NCBI GenBank assembly: GCA_019116365.1 | Contig: DXBT01000030.1 | Location: forward strand, 1 to 64,000 | DNA from: Barnesiella merdipullorum | GTDB lineage: Bacteria; Bacteroidota; Bacteroidia; Bacteroidales; Barnesiellaceae | Length of the DNA: 64,000 nt | Reading direction: 5' to 3' | Part shown: positions 8,787-18,991 of the stretch, in pieces | How positions within the stretch are numbered: the stretch's first letter is position 1 | Layout: the number at the start of each line of letters is the position of its first letter | Program-made: the position numbers and the translations under genes | Notes under the pieces: model-generated | Told to the model about the DNA's origin: nothing | Database searches by the model: none | The model's input: the letters and a program-made list of their open reading frames with translations, nothing else

Positions 8787-9734
8787 TTAGAGTTTGTATC
8801 CCTCGAAGTCGTAGAGCTCGGTCGAGAGGTAGCGTTCGCCCGTGTCGGGCAGAAGCACCACGATGTTTTTGCCGCGGTTCTCGGGGCGTTGGGCCAGCTG
8901 GGTAGCCGCAAAAGCGGCAGCTCCCGACGAGATACCCACCAGCATACCCTCGGTAGCGGTGAGTTCGCGACTGGTGCGGATGGCGTCGTCGTCGGCTACG
9001 GGAATTACCTCATCGACCACCGAGGCGTCGTAGGTTTTGGGCACAAAGCCGGCACCGATGCCTTGCAGTTTATGCGGCCCCGGTTTCCCGCCCGACAGAA
9101 CCGGCGAGCCGGCCGGTTCTACAGCCACGATTCGTATGGCCGGGTTGTGACTCTTCAGCCCTCGGCCCACACCGCTCACGGTACCGCCGGTACCCACACC
9201 GGCTACGAAGATATCGACTTCGCCAGCCGTGTCGCGCCAAATCTCCTCGGCGGTGGTTGTTACATGTATGGCCGGGTTGGCCGGGTTCTCAAACTGTTGC
9301 AGGATGACACTCCCCTCGATACTCTCGTTCAGCTCCTGCGCCTTGCGTATGGCGCCCGTCATACCCTCGGCCCCCGGGGTGAGTACCAGTTGTGCCCCCA
9401 AGGCTTTGAGCAGGTTGCGACGCTCGAGGCTCATGGTGTCGGGCATGGTGAGTATAAGGTGGTATCCCCGGGCCGAAGCCACGAAAGCCAACCCCACACC
9501 CGTGTTGCCGCTTGTGGGTTCGATAAGGGTGGCATGCGGTTTCAGTACCCCGCGACGTTCGGCATCGTCGATCATCGAGAGGGCTACGCGGTCTTTCACG
9601 CTACCGGCCGGGTTGAAATATTCCAGTTTGGCAATGACCGTGGCCTCCAACTGGTGTTTGCGGTTGTAGTTCGAGAGTTCCAGCAGGGGAGTGTTCCCAA
9701 TGAGGTCAGTCAGGTTTTTAGCTATCTTTTTCAT
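8787..9734 (-). CDS. cysK: Cysteine synthase A (O-acetylserine sulfhydrylase)
   Basis: This PLP enzyme makes cysteine from O-acetylserine and sulfide in the cytoplasm. The 315-residue protein shows the family pattern: the NPAGSVKDR motif with the PLP lysine Lys47, the TSGNTG substrate loop, and the GVGTGGT phosphate-binding loop of the cofactor. Length is typical of CysK. It follows the endonuclease IV gene by 42 bases on the same strand and probably shares its transcript, although the functions are unrelated. Confidence 0.97.
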   Translation of the reverse strand: MKKIAKNLTDLIGNTPLLELSNYNRKHQLEATVIAKLEYFNPAGSVKDRVALSMIDDAERRGVLKPHATLIEPTSGNTGVGLAFVASARGYHLILTMPDTMSLERRNLLKALGAQLVLTPGAEGMTGAIRKAQELNESIEGSVILQQFENPANPAIHVTTTAEEIWRDTAGEVDIFVAGVGTGGTVSGVGRGLKSHNPAIRIVAVEPAGSPVLSGGKPGPHKLQGIGAGFVPKTYDASVVDEVIPVADDDAIRTSRELTATEGMLVGISSGAAAFAATQLAQRPENRGKNIVVLLPDTGERYLSTELYDFEGYKL

Positions 9735-9776
9735 TGTTCAAGTCGATTTTATACAGTCATACTACTCAAAACGCAT

Positions 9777-10625
9777 TTATTGTGCGGCAGCCATTTCGTA
9801 AAGCCGGGCAATCTCCTGGGGCCACAGATTTTCGTCGGGAGTCTCGAGGATAAGGGGAATGTTGTCGAATCGAGGGTCTTTCATGAGCCGCTCGAAGAAC
9901 CCGATGCCCAACACGCCGGCCCCCAGGCTGTCGTGGCGATCAACCCGCGAGTTCAGACCCTTTTTGGCATCGTTCAGGTGCATGCCCCGCAGGTATTTGA
10001 ACCCGATGATTCGGTCAAAATCCTTCCACGTCTGGTCATACCCCTCGGCCGTGGCCAAGTCGTATCCACCAGCAAAAGCGTGGCACGAATCGATGCACAC
10101 TCCCACACGGCTCTTGTCCTCTACCTGGTCGATGATGGCAGCCAGGTGTTCAAACTGGAATCCTACGTTGCTGCCTTGTCCTGCGGTATTCTCGATAACG
10201 GCGGTTACCCCCTGGGTCTTTTCGAGAGCCAGGTTTATCGATTGGGCAATGCGCGACAGACACTCGTCGATCGAGATCTCCTTCAGATGGCTGCCCGGGT
10301 GGAAGTTCAGCAGTTTCAGCCCCAACTGTTCGCAGCGTTGCATCTCGTCGAGAAATGCCGCCCGGCTCTTGGCCAGACCCTCGTCTTGCGGATGACCCAG
10401 ATTGATAAGGTAGCTGTCGTGAGGCAGAATATGTTCGGGGGCAAACCCGTATTGAGCACAATTCTCGCGGAACTGTTGTATGCTCTTCTGCGACAGGGGT
10501 GGCGATTGCCATTGCCGTTGGTTCTTGGTGAAGAGAGCGAATGCCTTCGCTCCGATAGCGTGCGCATTTATCGGGGCATTTTCTACACCCCCCGAGGCAC
10601 TTACATGGGCTCCTATATATTTCAT
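9777..10625 (-). CDS. nfo: Deoxyribonuclease IV (AP endonuclease, Nfo family)
   Basis: The enzyme cuts DNA 5' of abasic sites during base-excision repair and needs three zinc ions. The 282-residue protein begins MKYIGAHVSASGG, the hallmark N-terminus, and carries the zinc ligands in VGVCIDSCHAFAGG, HLNDAK and LILETP. Its length matches the family. It has its own -7 promoter element at 10661-10668 and is followed by cysK. Confidence 0.97.
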   Translation of the reverse strand: MKYIGAHVSASGGVENAPINAHAIGAKAFALFTKNQRQWQSPPLSQKSIQQFRENCAQYGFAPEHILPHDSYLINLGHPQDEGLAKSRAAFLDEMQRCEQLGLKLLNFHPGSHLKEISIDECLSRIAQSINLALEKTQGVTAVIENTAGQGSNVGFQFEHLAAIIDQVEDKSRVGVCIDSCHAFAGGYDLATAEGYDQTWKDFDRIIGFKYLRGMHLNDAKKGLNSRVDRHDSLGAGVLGIGFFERLMKDPRFDNIPLILETPDENLWPQEIARLYEMAAAQ

Positions 10626-10660
10626 AACAAAGATTATTTTATTCGATAATTGGGTTCATA

Positions 10661-10668
10661 CAAAGATA
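10661..10668 (-). promoter_or_regulatory. -7 promoter element of nfo
   Basis: Read on the minus strand this is TATCTTTG in the context CACTATCTTTGTA, the commonest form of the -7 box in this window. It lies 36 bases before the nfo start. No clear -33 TTTG is visible. Confidence 0.6.
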
Positions 10669-10708
10669 GTGAAAAATTTCCTGTCGTACTTCAATCTCGG
10701 TCAGGGTA

Positions 10709-12874
10709 TTATTCTATGATGTCAAGGGCTTTCAGCAGCAATTCATCGGTATCCGATGCAACTCCTTTTTGAGTTACATCCACATTCACATCGGGCGAAA
10801 TGCCCCTGTTTTGTATGCCTTCCTTGTTGGCGAAATAAAATCCCTCGCCGGTAAATCTCACATGTACAGCCCCGGGCAGAACAAACGTAGAGATGGGGCC
10901 GTCGGAACCGGCCGTGGGCGAGCCGACCAGAATGGCATTGGGGCAGTGGCGTAGAATAGCCACGATACTTTCGCCCATGCTCACGGTCTTCTCATTGATG
11001 AGTACGACCACCTTTCCGGGGTAACAGTCGGGGTTCTCTTTCCCAAAATATTGAATGTCGTTCCACCGGACAACTCCCGGGAAATCGGGCACGACAGAGG
11101 TCGTACGGGTGCAACCGACACGATGCGGCAGAAGGTAATCGGCCATGTGATGCAATAAATCACAGGGATAGTTCCGCATATCGATAACAATAGCTTTGGC
11201 ATCCTTAAACTCCGCCATGACAAGCGGCAGGCTGTCGCTACGGTACTGACCGATGGGCGAGAAATAGCCGATGCTGTCTGATAACCATTTATAATAAGGC
11301 ACGTCGGAAAAAGATTTAGCCTTTCGCGGGAAATATTCCTTGGGAGTCAACCCCGATATGGAGACCTTCAGCGTTTTATCATTCCGTCTTATATTCAGGT
11401 CAGTAACGGAATCCTGTTGCTGAATAAGATCCAAAGCGACGGCGTACAGCAGCGACCGTTCGTTCGATGCACTGATTATTCTCGCGTATCGTTTTACCAG
11501 ATCATCTACCTCCACACCGTTTATCTGGCAAACGACATCGCCTTTTTTCAACGTGGTCTGGCCCTCGAAGTCATCGGTTACGGTAAGTTTCTGCTCTACA
11601 AAATCCCAGAAAACCGGTAAATAGTAGTTCCTCTCCTCAGCGGGCAGTATCGAATCGGAATACTGACGCGAGGTGTGATTATCCTTCAGATAGGTTCCCA
11701 GATAATCGATGGTCGAGCGATACTCTTCTGCATTTTCGGCGTGAACAAACAAGGGGATAAACCGGGCTAAAACACGGTTCCAACTCTTGTCGGTAATATC
11801 TTTGCGATAGGGGTAGAAATATTCTATAATGTTCCAATATCGGTAAAGGGCCAGCAACCGAAAGCCTGCATCGGGATAGAGGTTGTCGCCATATTTGGCC
11901 TCTGTTGGGAATGAATTCATGGAGCTCAACCCCTTGTTGTAGTAATGGATAGTTTGGGTCCGGTCGGCATGCTTAATCGAATCCAACAAGTCATATAAAG
12001 GTTTATGGAGATGAACGATCTCATTCATCCAGGAGAATGAAGGGATTGAATAGTACAGAGAGTCACAAGCCGGGAAATCGGTTTTTATATGATTCCCCTT
12101 GTCCAACGGCCCCATGGGACGGACTTTGTTGAATACCAATTCACAGACCTCTTTTTTAGACCGGGATTTCAAGATCTCGGGCAACCACCGGAACAATTCA
12201 TAGTCCCAATTATATTGACCGTCGCAAACCATGGGGTGATAGTATTTCAGGAATCCCCAGATTTTACCAAGCAAGACCAGCTTGTCAATGCTGCTTTTGT
12301 CCGTGGGTATCGCGCGGATAGCCGAGCCTGCATCAAATTCATGGTCCTCTTCGGCCGGATAGGTCTCCTGGGTCATTTCTACCGTCGTTTCAGCAATCCA
12401 ATAAGGCCCGGTATCGGGGAACATGAGTTGCGGTATCATTATCTGACTGTTGCTACTCAAGGGAATACTTACCGTATAATCTTTCCAGTCGGTAGAGCCT
12501 TTTATCCATTGCATGGCCATGGTGTCCATGGCCGATACCACCATTAGCAGCGAGTCGTTTGCCGATTGCGTTTTTACTCGCATCGAAAAGGTAACCCCGT
12601 TTTCACGATTGACGGGGAGTGTGGTCAATGTCAAAACCGACGGCGTGATGGAATCGTGGGCTCCACAAATTTTCAAAGTCTTGCCTTCACCTGTGGGTAA
12701 TGAATCTACGGTAAATCGATGGCTGTCACTGTTTACACTCCAATCCGGTGGAAGACCGGGTTGAGAAATATCTGAAAATACGGTATGAGATTTATAAGTA
12801 ACCTCTTGATTTTTAGCCTGTACATGCAGGACTAAAAAGGGGAGCAGTGTCGATAGTAAGAATTTGATATGCAT
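10709..12874 (-). CDS. Exported S41-family peptidase (tail-specific protease type)
   Basis: The 721-residue protein has a signal peptide (about 1-20, ending VQA). A beta-sandwich-like N-terminal region follows (about 25-180), then a helical region, a PDZ-like segment around 430-500 (KKGDVVCQINGVEV), and an S41 peptidase core. The core's nucleophile loop is TVSMGES (about 630-636), and the downstream VGSPTAGSDG segment is where S41 enzymes carry further active-site elements. S41 proteases act in the periplasm on C-termini or unfolded proteins; this large Bacteroidetes type has no established substrate. It follows the outer-membrane receptor gene by 81 bases on the same strand. A single-mismatch -7 box (TACTTTCG) may lie just upstream. 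Confidence 0.85.
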   Translation of the reverse strand: MHIKFLLSTLLPFLVLHVQAKNQEVTYKSHTVFSDISQPGLPPDWSVNSDSHRFTVDSLPTGEGKTLKICGAHDSITPSVLTLTTLPVNRENGVTFSMRVKTQSANDSLLMVVSAMDTMAMQWIKGSTDWKDYTVSIPLSSNSQIMIPQLMFPDTGPYWIAETTVEMTQETYPAEEDHEFDAGSAIRAIPTDKSSIDKLVLLGKIWGFLKYYHPMVCDGQYNWDYELFRWLPEILKSRSKKEVCELVFNKVRPMGPLDKGNHIKTDFPACDSLYYSIPSFSWMNEIVHLHKPLYDLLDSIKHADRTQTIHYYNKGLSSMNSFPTEAKYGDNLYPDAGFRLLALYRYWNIIEYFYPYRKDITDKSWNRVLARFIPLFVHAENAEEYRSTIDYLGTYLKDNHTSRQYSDSILPAEERNYYLPVFWDFVEQKLTVTDDFEGQTTLKKGDVVCQINGVEVDDLVKRYARIISASNERSLLYAVALDLIQQQDSVTDLNIRRNDKTLKVSISGLTPKEYFPRKAKSFSDVPYYKWLSDSIGYFSPIGQYRSDSLPLVMAEFKDAKAIVIDMRNYPCDLLHHMADYLLPHRVGCTRTTSVVPDFPGVVRWNDIQYFGKENPDCYPGKVVVLINEKTVSMGESIVAILRHCPNAILVGSPTAGSDGPISTFVLPGAVHVRFTGEGFYFANKEGIQNRGISPDVNVDVTQKGVASDTDELLLKALDIIE

Positions 12875-12955
12875 GTATCTCTTTTTTTACGAAAGTACCA
12901 AGTTTCTTTGAATTACACAAGCGCCGAGTATTGGGCTAGCTTGTCATGGATACCG

Positions 12956-15232
12956 CTAATGCCCAAAACGAGAGGAGTCCACCTCTTTCTTTTCCTTGGT
13001 GATACTTCCGCCAAAGCGATACACCAGTTTTACGGAAACCGTGCGGCTGTATTGTCCCATATTCAAGTCGATGTGCTGCCCGGCATAGCGGTTTCTCACC
13101 TTCATGCGCATGGTATCGAACAGGTCGGAGCAGTTCAGGTTCAGGCTGGCTTTATCCTTCAGGAAGTTCCACTGGGCTCCCACATTGACCGTAAAGACCG
13201 GTTTCGTATCGCTGATGCCGGAAATCATGCTTGAGCGATACATCGCATCCAGGTCGAAACCCAGGTGGGAACCTACCGAGAAGTGGTTCTGCATGGTCAG
13301 CATGCAGGCCCATTTATTCCGGTCGAAGGGAATATCCCAGAAGTGGTCACAGCGGTTGCGGTCATTGACCACGGTAGCATTTACCTGCGAGGAGAGCCAG
13401 CTCCCGATGCTGAACGGAATGTTGGCACTCATGCCGAAGGACTGGTAGTAATTCCAGTTTTGCGTGCGGTACACAAGGGCCAGACGGTCTTTTGCCTGAT
13501 ACATCTCCATCGTGAAATAATCGTCGATGCGCTCATAAAACAGCGACAGCATATACTTCTGCAGGAAGAGGTAGTTGGCATTCACGCTATACACATTGGC
13601 AGGCCGCAGCCCTTCGATAGTCTGAATCTCTTCGTAGGCATTCATGTAGGTGGTGCTGGTCTGCATGTCCCAATAAGAGGGGTAGTCCTTTTCCGACGAA
13701 ACGCCCAGCATGAAGGTGTGCTTTTCCGACGGCGAATAGCTGAGACTGGCCTGTGGATAGAGCGACCATTTTTGATAGTTCCCGATGGAGTAATACTCAC
13801 CGGTTGCCGAGAGCGAAAGGTACAAACCGTTTGCAAACTCCTTGTCGAAGCCGGCATACAAGTTGGCTATCTGCTCATAAAGGCGCGAGGAGGAGTTGTC
13901 CACATCGTCCTTTCCTTCCGCCCGATTGAAGAGCTGGCTGTTCCTATTGTCGGTATAGTCATATCGGGCACCGTATTTCAAGGACCAGTCATTGGCCAGG
14001 CTGTGGCTCTGGTCGGCATAGACCGAGACCTTGCGTATCTTCTGGTCCGAAGTATAGTCAAGCAGTTGACGAGTATGGTCTGTCAATTCGCTTTCCAGGT
14101 GGTTATAGTCGTTCATCGAATAGTCCGTATAGTCCACGCCGAGGTCCAGTCCGAAGCCCGAAGAGTAGCGGGCAAAGACATTGTGCAGCCAGCTGTCCTG
14201 CTCCTTGTCGTTGTGGCTGTTCTGAAAATTCCCGTTCACATCGATAGTCCCCTTGCCGTTTCCCGACAGGGCACCGTTGTATCCCACACTCAGCGCATTA
14301 TCCTCGTTTATTTGATAGCCATACTCGGCATAGATGTTATGCTTCCACCCCTTCGTGTTGATTTTCTGCCGCTGCGCGATGTCATATACCTGTCCGTCAT
14401 ACTGGTGTATGGAGGCCAGATCCATCACGGTCATGATGTGTGAATAGCCGGGGTTGTAAGAGACATTCAGCGACGACCTTCCCTTTGTCAACAGAAAGTT
14501 TACATTGCCGCTGTAACTGCTGAAATACTGGTTGCTGTAAGTAGCCGAGAGTTCGCTCTGGATCGTATTGTCGGCCGCCTTGGCCGTCACGATATTGATG
14601 GCGGCACCGCGCACATGATATTCGGGCGGCGTGTTATACATCACTTCGGCCGTCTGTACCTGCGAGGCAGAGGTATTCTTCAACATTTCAATCAACTGTT
14701 CCTGAGTCAGGCTACTTGCCTTGCCGTTGAGGATTACCGTCACATCTTTTGCCCCAATCAGTGACAGCTTGCCGTTCCGGTCCTGTACCCCCGGCAGCTT
14801 GCAGATAGCCTCGTAAGCATTGTTGACGATATGTTTTTTTGAGATGACCGAAATATCATAACTCAGTTTACCCTGTTCCACGGTTACCAAAGGGCGTTCT
14901 CCCTCGACGACCACTTCGGCCAGGCTATGCTCTTTCGGCTCCAGTACGATGATGCCGGCGTCATGCGTCTGACCCTTTACCACCCGGGGTTGAAAAAACA
15001 GATGCTGGACAATGAGTTGAAAATGGTCTGCCACAGGCTCAAGGCTGAATGTACCGTCGGCCGCAGAGATGGCTGCGCCCAGATAGGTCGAATCGGGCAG
15101 TTGCATGACGATGGTCGCACCCTCCACCGGTTGCTGGTTGGTATCTATTATTTTTCCCGTTGTTTGACTCCAGACAGGGATTGAACTGCAAATGAGAAAA
15201 ATCAGACTGAAAGCTGTTTTTATGGGATTCAT
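12956..15232 (-). CDS. Outer-membrane beta-barrel receptor (TonB-dependent receptor-like, carboxypeptidase-D-like N-terminus)
   Basis: The 758-residue protein has a signal peptide ending PVWSQ (about residue 23). Next come a carboxypeptidase-regulatory-like beta domain (about 24-105, GKIIDTNQQPVEGATI), a plug domain (about 115-220) and a large aromatic-rich barrel to the C-terminus. This is the layout of the Bacteroidetes OMP_b-brl_3 family, relatives of TonB receptors without a SusD partner. Such proteins take up peptides, metals or small ligands, and the substrate here cannot be read from sequence. It starts 43 bases after the sulfatase stop on the same strand, so the two may be co-transcribed, with the S41 protease after it. 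Confidence 0.88.
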   Translation of the reverse strand: MNPIKTAFSLIFLICSSIPVWSQTTGKIIDTNQQPVEGATIVMQLPDSTYLGAAISAADGTFSLEPVADHFQLIVQHLFFQPRVVKGQTHDAGIIVLEPKEHSLAEVVVEGERPLVTVEQGKLSYDISVISKKHIVNNAYEAICKLPGVQDRNGKLSLIGAKDVTVILNGKASSLTQEQLIEMLKNTSASQVQTAEVMYNTPPEYHVRGAAINIVTAKAADNTIQSELSATYSNQYFSSYSGNVNFLLTKGRSSLNVSYNPGYSHIMTVMDLASIHQYDGQVYDIAQRQKINTKGWKHNIYAEYGYQINEDNALSVGYNGALSGNGKGTIDVNGNFQNSHNDKEQDSWLHNVFARYSSGFGLDLGVDYTDYSMNDYNHLESELTDHTRQLLDYTSDQKIRKVSVYADQSHSLANDWSLKYGARYDYTDNRNSQLFNRAEGKDDVDNSSSRLYEQIANLYAGFDKEFANGLYLSLSATGEYYSIGNYQKWSLYPQASLSYSPSEKHTFMLGVSSEKDYPSYWDMQTSTTYMNAYEEIQTIEGLRPANVYSVNANYLFLQKYMLSLFYERIDDYFTMEMYQAKDRLALVYRTQNWNYYQSFGMSANIPFSIGSWLSSQVNATVVNDRNRCDHFWDIPFDRNKWACMLTMQNHFSVGSHLGFDLDAMYRSSMISGISDTKPVFTVNVGAQWNFLKDKASLNLNCSDLFDTMRMKVRNRYAGQHIDLNMGQYSRTVSVKLVYRFGGSITKEKKEVDSSRFGH

Positions 15233-15275
15233 GATATTCTATTGTATCGTATGTAATCACATGTCACCAGGTGAT

Positions 15276-16838
15276 TTATCTCGAACCGTCGGGGTAGGGG
15301 CAGGTCTCACCTGTAGCGATATAGGCTGGGCGTTGGGCATCGGTCGATTTCAGGTAGCCGGTCAGTTCTTGGGCCAGGGCCTCGGCTACGTCGGGTTGCT
15401 CAAGGGCGAGGTCGTGCTGCTCGCCAATATCCTCGCGCACGTTGTAGAGGCGGCGTTGCTGCGTCTCCCAATGATAAATGAGGTGATAGTCGCCTTTCAG
15501 AATCGAAGAGTAGGCCCCGTATCCCTCTTCTCGGTTTTGAGTTTCGCCCCACAGGTTGGGAAAGTGCCACACGATGGTGCGCTCATACCGATGCGAAGGG
15601 TTGCGCAATACATCGGCAAAACTTACGCCGTCAATCGTTTGTACGGTCGAATACTCTTTAACACCGGCCATCTCGAGAATCGTGGGAAAGAAATCCTCGA
15701 TCATCACCCGTTGGTCGCACTCACTGCCGGCCTGGGTCACGCCGGGCCAATAGACCATCATCGGTTCGCGCACACCACCCATGAAGGCCGAGCCCTTTCC
15801 GGCACGGGCTGGGTAGTTCTGGTCGCGGTTGGCACGTCCCTGGCGGGCATTGTTCAGGCCCTGTCCGCCGTTGTCCGACATGAACAGGACGATTGTATTG
15901 GCCGCCACCGTAGGCTGACTTTCGAGGAAATCGAGCAGGTCGCCCAGACTCTTATCCATCCCTTCGACCAAAGCTGCATATCGGGCCTCGTTTTCGTTGA
16001 GAGGGGCGTTGAGCTGAGTGTCGTATCGGTTGCGGTAGTAGTCGCTGAATCGGGCATCATCGTTGTAGGGCGAGTGTACGGCATAGTGCGACATATAAAG
16101 ATAGAAGGGACGTTTCTCGGCAATGGGGCGTTTCATGGCCTCGATGGCCTCGCGCGTGAGAGCCTCGGTGAGGAAGATATCCTGGCCGTAGTATTTCTCC
16201 AGACCCAGCACCTCGAAGGGTGAACCTTGGCCGAAGTTGCGGCTTCCCAGATAGCTGCCCGGAGCCCCGTTGGCACCCCCGGCTATGTTGACGTCGAAAC
16301 CCATGGTCGAGGGGTTGGCTCCCGATGTACCCTTGGCCCCGAAGTGAGCTTTCCCGCAGTGTATCGTGTAGTAGCCGTTCTGGTGCAGAATTTGGGGAAA
16401 CGAGGTGATGAGGGTCGAGTTCTTCAAGTCGGCTGCTTCAGTGGTGTGAGCCGGCTGTATGCCGTTGTAGTTCCAGTCGGGTAGCTCGATTACAGAGCTC
16501 GAGGCATCGGTCTTTTGGTCGTAGTTCAGTGTCCAGTTCGTTACCCGATGGCGGGCCGAATTCATACCCGACATCAAACTGCAACGCGTGGGCGAGGAGA
16601 TAGCGCAGGCATAAGCCTCGGTAAATTTCACGCCCATGCTGGCCAATCGCTCCATATTGGGGGTGCGGTATCGGTTATTCAAGGGTGTGGTCTCGGAATA
16701 GAACGGTACCGATGTATCTTGCCAACCCATATCGTCCACCAGAAACAGGATGATATTGGGCTGTTGTTGTGCGTGCAGGAGAGTAGCCCCAGAGAGTGAA
16801 GCCAGTAAAAGAGTGCTTTTCAGGGAAAAATTCTTCAT
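15276..16838 (-). CDS. Serine-type sulfatase (S1 family), exported
   Basis: The enzyme hydrolyses sulfate esters, most likely from glycans. The 520-residue protein has a signal peptide ending LHAQ (residue 24), the N-terminal metal site LVDDMGWQD, and the modification motif SSPTR with the catalytic serine at residue 81. That serine must be oxidised to formylglycine by an anaerobic sulfatase-maturating enzyme, and one is encoded at 40318-41556. An open frame continues 88 codons upstream, but only the ATG at 16838 gives a signal peptide, so I chose it. The gene is divergent from a GH5 gene and precedes the outer-membrane receptor. The sulfatase subfamily, and so the sulfate position cleaved, is not clear. 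Confidence 0.94.
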   Translation of the reverse strand: MKNFSLKSTLLLASLSGATLLHAQQQPNIILFLVDDMGWQDTSVPFYSETTPLNNRYRTPNMERLASMGVKFTEAYACAISSPTRCSLMSGMNSARHRVTNWTLNYDQKTDASSSVIELPDWNYNGIQPAHTTEAADLKNSTLITSFPQILHQNGYYTIHCGKAHFGAKGTSGANPSTMGFDVNIAGGANGAPGSYLGSRNFGQGSPFEVLGLEKYYGQDIFLTEALTREAIEAMKRPIAEKRPFYLYMSHYAVHSPYNDDARFSDYYRNRYDTQLNAPLNENEARYAALVEGMDKSLGDLLDFLESQPTVAANTIVLFMSDNGGQGLNNARQGRANRDQNYPARAGKGSAFMGGVREPMMVYWPGVTQAGSECDQRVMIEDFFPTILEMAGVKEYSTVQTIDGVSFADVLRNPSHRYERTIVWHFPNLWGETQNREEGYGAYSSILKGDYHLIYHWETQQRRLYNVREDIGEQHDLALEQPDVAEALAQELTGYLKSTDAQRPAYIATGETCPYPDGSR

Positions 16839-17047
16839 GTCGAACTTGAACTGATGTTTTGTTTTTGACAGGTATTTGAAATCGGTTACAATGATAGTGA
16901 AAATGTGGCTTGGGACGGGAGAAGAGCTTGTAAAATATGTTAATGTGCAAATCTCTATCTCTGGGAAAGTGTCAGTATAGGATAATAAAAATGTAGCATA
17001 GATGGCAGTTGTCGGCTTCCTTTGCAAAAAATAATCGATAATATGCC

Positions 17048-18802
17048 ATGAAAAAATTGCTGCTATTCTTGTGTCTCTGTTTTGTTTGTAATCTGAATGC
17101 AAATAATATATTGGTAATTAATGACTTTGAATCGGGCTTTGGAAATGCCTCAAATGCATGGGGCGGCTCGTGCGAGTGGGTGGACAATCCGTTGAAAACT
17201 GCCGATAACTCTTCGGCAAAAGTCTTGAAGATAAACAGTACCGAGTTTGCTGCAACATCTATTCCGTTTGTTTTGCCCGATGGTAAAACGCTTACCGATT
17301 ATATGGGGGTACGCTTGCAACTGGCCGTTCTCGATGCTTGTGGTGAGAATATTCATTGGGTGGGTTGTGATTTGGGCCTGCAGGATCAGGTGGGTAACAA
17401 ATGCTGGCCGGCAACTGCTTCGTGGCAGACGGGAGCCTTGAATACCTGGATGACACTCGATTTCTGGTTGGATGAAGCCACTTTGTCGTCGTGGCTTGCC
17501 GGCGGATATACCGGAGATTTGAGCTTGCTGGTAAAAGTGGGACGTCAAAAATTTGTTTATTTGATCGATAATGTGGTATTAATTGAAAAGACAGAATATG
17601 TGGGCGACAGTTCTCAGAACTGTTTTGGTGTGAATCTGTCGGGAGCCGAGTTTGGTGGAATTTATCCCGGGGTCGATGGTACACACTATGGATATCCCAC
17701 CTATAAAGATTTGGATTATTTCAAAAAAAAGGGGCTGAACCTGATTCGTTTTCCTTTCCGCTGGGAGCGCATCCAGCGGGTCATGAATGGTGAACTCGAT
17801 GCCACCGAACTTGCCAAAATGAAAACTTTTGTGCAGGCAGCCGAGGATAGAGGTATGCCAATCATTCTCGACATGCACAACTTTGCCCGATATTCGTTTG
17901 ATGGTGGAACTACCCATGTGTTGATTGGGGAGTCGTCGGCTCTGACGGCCGAACATTTGGCCGATGTGTGGCGAAAATTGGCCCGGGAGTTCAAAGACTA
18001 TACCAACATTTGGGGCTACGATATCATGAACGAGCCCTATTCGATGCTCCCTTCGGCTCCGTGGGTCGATATTGCCCAAGTAGTCATCAATGCCATTCGC
18101 GAGGTCGATACCGAGACTCCCATCATTGTGAGTGGTGATTCATTCAGTTCGGCCCGTTTTTGGGTGGAGTATAGCGACAACCTGCGCACGCTGGTCGATC
18201 CCTCAGACAATCTCATCTTTCAGGCTCATCTCTATTTCGATAAAGATTATTCGGGACAATACCTGAATTCCTATGATGCCGATGGGGTGACACCCGATAC
18301 CGGGGTGGAGCGGGCTCGGTATTTTGTAGAGTGGCTCAAACGCTACAACAAACGAGGATTGTTGGGCGAATATGGTGTGCCCGATGATGACGCTCGCTGG
18401 TTGGTCACGCTCGAAAATCTTTTGGCCTATTTACGCGATAACGGAGTGTCGGGAACCTACTGGTCGGCCGGGCCTCGCTGGGGCAATTATAAATTGTCGG
18501 TGCAGCCTACTCAAAACTATACGGTTGATCGTCCGCAAATGTCGGTCCTCGAAAACTATACGGTTGCCGATGACAATTCGTCGGCAGTCGAGTCGCAAGT
18601 TGCGGGGAGTTCCGATGATTTGCAAGTCTCTTGCCAAGGCCGAATGGTCGTATTCAGGAGCCGTAAATCTTGTGAAGTAAATGTATGGAATGTATCGGGT
18701 AATCTGGTTCGTAAAGTGTCGGTATTGCCTTACGCTCCATCCTATATAACATTGCCTCAAGGATTCTATATTGTGGGAATCGAAAAACTTATTGTTAGAT
18801 AA
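17048..18802 (+). CDS. Secreted GH5 glycoside hydrolase with N-terminal binding domain and C-terminal sorting tail
   Basis: The 584-residue protein starts with a signal peptide (about 1-18). Residues about 20-180 form a beta-sandwich-like domain (NDFESG, DNSSAKVLKI, TWMTLDFWLDE) that recurs twice in the next gene and probably binds carbohydrate. The GH5 barrel spans about 190-510, with the acid/base Glu329 in IMNEPY and the nucleophile Glu441 in LLGEYG. GH5 enzymes cut beta-linked glucans or mannans; the exact specificity is unknown. The last 50 residues resemble a short T9SS-type sorting tail (VWNVSGNLVR, LPQGFYIV). It reads away from the sulfatase and is followed by its homologous binding protein. 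Confidence 0.92.
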   Translation: MKKLLLFLCLCFVCNLNANNILVINDFESGFGNASNAWGGSCEWVDNPLKTADNSSAKVLKINSTEFAATSIPFVLPDGKTLTDYMGVRLQLAVLDACGENIHWVGCDLGLQDQVGNKCWPATASWQTGALNTWMTLDFWLDEATLSSWLAGGYTGDLSLLVKVGRQKFVYLIDNVVLIEKTEYVGDSSQNCFGVNLSGAEFGGIYPGVDGTHYGYPTYKDLDYFKKKGLNLIRFPFRWERIQRVMNGELDATELAKMKTFVQAAEDRGMPIILDMHNFARYSFDGGTTHVLIGESSALTAEHLADVWRKLAREFKDYTNIWGYDIMNEPYSMLPSAPWVDIAQVVINAIREVDTETPIIVSGDSFSSARFWVEYSDNLRTLVDPSDNLIFQAHLYFDKDYSGQYLNSYDADGVTPDTGVERARYFVEWLKRYNKRGLLGEYGVPDDDARWLVTLENLLAYLRDNGVSGTYWSAGPRWGNYKLSVQPTQNYTVDRPQMSVLENYTVADDNSSAVESQVAGSSDDLQVSCQGRMVVFRSRKSCEVNVWNVSGNLVRKVSVLPYAPSYITLPQGFYIVGIEKLIVR

Positions 18803-18991
18803 CAGGATATTAAGCCCTATTCCGATACTTGTACTGGAAATGATAACATAGTGTTTGTCTTGGATAAAATAGTACAAATAATTCTGTGCGTATAATACCG
18901 ATGTATTATTTATTTCTCTGTAATTTTACCCATGTCGATAGCTAATGAATTTTATGGATATTACAATGTTTAACTTTAATAGATAGATAAC

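Noticed and set aside
8760..10649. A 629-codon plus-strand frame across cysK and nfo
   Set aside because: It is antisense to two certain genes and runs through their intergenic gap. The composition is not protein-like.
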